This document shows positions 63,031 through 64,000 of a stretch of 64,000 nucleotides of DNA, in pieces. The DNA lies in the NCBI GenBank assembly GCA_001770935.1, contig MESI01000124.1, forward strand, positions 41,205 to 105,204. Reading direction: 5' to 3'. The notes under the pieces were generated by a model, which saw only the letters and a program-made list of their open reading frames with translations, was not told the DNA's origin and searched no databases. Both the position numbers and the translations under genes were made by a program. This DNA comes from Burkholderiales bacterium RIFCSPLOWO2_12_FULL_61_40. Lineage in GTDB: Bacteria > Pseudomonadota > Gammaproteobacteria > Burkholderiales > Burkholderiaceae_C. Each line of letters starts with the position of its first letter. The stretch's first letter is position 1.

Positions 63031-63635
63031 TGCCAAGTGTGAATGCAAACACCCCCCCTTCTGACACGGATGAAAGTGTTAAACGCGACCCAGCGAATGA
63101 CACGGACTCTATTTCTTTTCAGCTCCAGCGAGCAAGAGTGGACGCTGGTCTTTCTATCGTAGAACTCAGCAAACAAACTGGTATTTCAAAGACTGTCTTG
63201 CACGGATATGAGCGGGGCCGAACTAAGCCAGGCGCACGAGAAATACGATTGCTGTGCATTGCATTAAATGTGTCGCCAAACCGGCTGATATTGGGCGGCG
63301 AGGTTTTTGAAGGCACTCCATCTACGTTCATTTCTTTCTATAGGAAAGTGAGAGCGCGACCAGAACTCGCGGGGACTTTCTACGTAATGTGTATGCCACT
63401 GATGGCGTCTTTATTGGATGAAGAAGAGGTCCAAAGCCTTCTATTTCTAGTTGCCAGTTTGATAAAAGCGAGAAGCCCGGAGGTTTCCGATCAATTGATG
63501 CTCGCAGCACAAGAGGCAATGATCGCATTGGACAGGATTACCGTTGCAGACGGTGCAGTCAAGGTATCAGAAGCCGAGTTGTTGGCGCTGATAGCGGAAA
63601 CGCAAAAGCGCTTCGAGGACAAGCTGGGGAAATGA
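63030..63635 (+). CDS. XRE-family HTH regulator
   Basis: A 201-residue protein: polar N-terminus, an HTH_3 domain (FQLQRARVDAGLSIVELSKQTGISKTVLHGYERGRTKPGAREIRLLCIALNVSPNRLI; about 30-88), and a C-terminal helical region of about 110 residues, as in repressor-like or toxin-antitoxin regulators. It is AT-richer than the genome by eye. It lies just inside the tRNA-bounded element, a common place for an element's regulator. The start codon may also be GTG 63039. Confidence 0.82.
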   Translation: MPSVNANTPPSDTDESVKRDPANDTDSISFQLQRARVDAGLSIVELSKQTGISKTVLHGYERGRTKPGAREIRLLCIALNVSPNRLILGGEVFEGTPSTFISFYRKVRARPELAGTFYVMCMPLMASLLDEEEVQSLLFLVASLIKARSPEVSDQLMLAAQEAMIALDRITVADGAVKVSEAELLALIAETQKRFEDKLGK

Positions 63636-63682
63636 AAGTAGTCGGATTCAGGCGTCGTCAAAAAATAAACAAAACAGTTCTA

Positions 63683-63749
63683 TTGCACTGATTTGAAAAC
63701 TACCTTATGATTTAAACAAATCAGGCGTTTTGACCTGATTTGTTTAAAT
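63683..63749 (+). promoter_or_regulatory. Sigma-70 promoter with 16-bp-arm operator palindrome
   Basis: TTGCAC (63683-63688), 17 bases, TATGAT (63706-63711). Overlapping its -10 end is a perfect inverted repeat: arm 63710-63725 (ATTTAAACAAATCAGG), loop CGTTTTGA, arm 63734-63749. GGAG and the ATG at 63760 follow. A repressor bound here would cover the transcription start. Confidence 0.8.
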
Positions 63750-63759
63750 TGGAGTTTTC

Positions 63760-63918
63760 ATGATCGACTTTTCAGAGCTGGCACTTTCCCCCAACGAGTC
63801 ACGCGCCGCTCGTAACTTCCTCGGGCTGAGCCAAGCCCAGGCCGCCGAGCAATCCAACCTCCCCGCCCACAAGCTCAAACGCTTTGAAACCGGCAACTAC
63901 GTCCCCGAGTTGCGGTAG
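63760..63918 (+). pseudogene. HTH (XRE-like) gene interrupted by a group II intron
   Basis: Starts MIDFSELALSPNESRAARNF and continues LGLSQAQAAEQSNLPAHKLK, an HTH typical of small antitoxin-like or regulator proteins. After RFETGNYVPEL the frame meets the intron boundary (about 63914/63915) and stops at TAG 63916-63918. GGAG precedes the ATG. The normal protein should continue beyond the intron, outside the window. Because the intron is antisense to the gene, splicing cannot restore it. Confidence 0.72.
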
Positions 63919-64000
63919 GAACAAAGGTTACCCTCTGCCCCCCGCGCAGATCCGTACGTGCGGAATTCCCGCATACGGCTCCTGCCTCAGGTATGTGACG
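63915..64000 (-). mobile_element. Group II intron, 3' end (domains V and VI)
   Basis: On the minus strand, 63981-63949 forms the 33-34 nt domain V hairpin (GAGCCGTATGCGGG, AATT, CCGCACGTACGGATC). Then GCGGGGGGCAGAGGGTAAC with its partner CCTTTGTTCCTAC makes a domain VI-like stem ending in CTAC, where the intron 3' end is expected. The reverse transcriptase gene, if present, lies to the right beyond the window. Confidence 0.8.

Overview
The window reads as chromosomal DNA of a GC-rich betaproteobacterium of the order Burkholderiales, most likely family Comamonadaceae (Rhodoferax/Polaromonas/Acidovorax-like). The grounds are the gene families (PHA-granule region protein, DUF1840, HAA-type Liv transporters paired with CoA ligases, TonB receptor/YfiR/kinase sets), the operon layouts, and two dispersed intergenic repeat families that I associate with Comamonadaceae. 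Genus assignment is inference.

Layout. 1-13.6 kb: the end of a TetR regulator, a TPR-like protein, a storage-lipid group (WS/DGAT acyltransferase, acyl-CoA-binding protein, PHA-granule region protein), then a long minus-strand operon (12.7 to 3.9 kb) joining an AMP-forming acyl-CoA synthetase, a complete branched-chain-amino-acid-type ABC importer (ATPase, two permeases, binding protein, ATPase) and a PaaK-like CoA ligase. A Crp/Fnr regulator is divergent from it. 13.6-17.1 kb: a 23S-type pseudouridine synthase and htpG with a sigma-32-like promoter.

17.1-21.0 kb is the most notable segment: a four-gene cassette of RlaP-like nucleotidyltransferase, an Imm42-like immunity protein, an RtcB RNA ligase and release factor PrfH. 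It sits between htpG and an 81-bp, 89% identical but stop-containing copy of the htpG 3' end. Each htpG end is followed by the same short repeat and a similar terminator. This looks like an acquired ribosome/RNA damage-repair cassette with an orphan immunity gene.

21.1-26.7 kb: an oppABCDF peptide importer. 26.7-47 kb: an MreB-like short protein, FKBP isomerase, an amino-acid-type binding protein, a FadD-like ligase, SrkA-type kinase, a Crp/Fnr regulator, a SoxCD-like sulfite/sulfane dehydrogenase pair, an NlpC/P60 lipoprotein, a TonB receptor/YfiR/hybrid kinase operon, M14 and M48 peptidases, a Fic protein with a degenerate active site and twin operator palindromes, DbpA helicase and an alpha/beta hydrolase. 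47.3-51.2 kb: a TehA-like transporter, then a copper/heavy-metal-type cluster with remnants of a P-type ATPase and an ArsR regulator. 51.4-62.8 kb: an Ig-like lipoprotein, icmF (carrying two different repeat elements in frame), a rhodanese protein, coaX, an amidohydrolase, a molybdopterin oxidoreductase and DUF2721.

The right end (62.9-64.0 kb) appears to be the edge of an integrated element: a displaced 3' fragment of tRNA-Phe with its terminator, then AT-richer DNA with an XRE regulator and a second HTH gene that is interrupted by the 3' end (domains V and VI) of a group II intron running out of the window. No rRNA operon, CRISPR array or replication origin was seen. GC statements are by eye, not computed.
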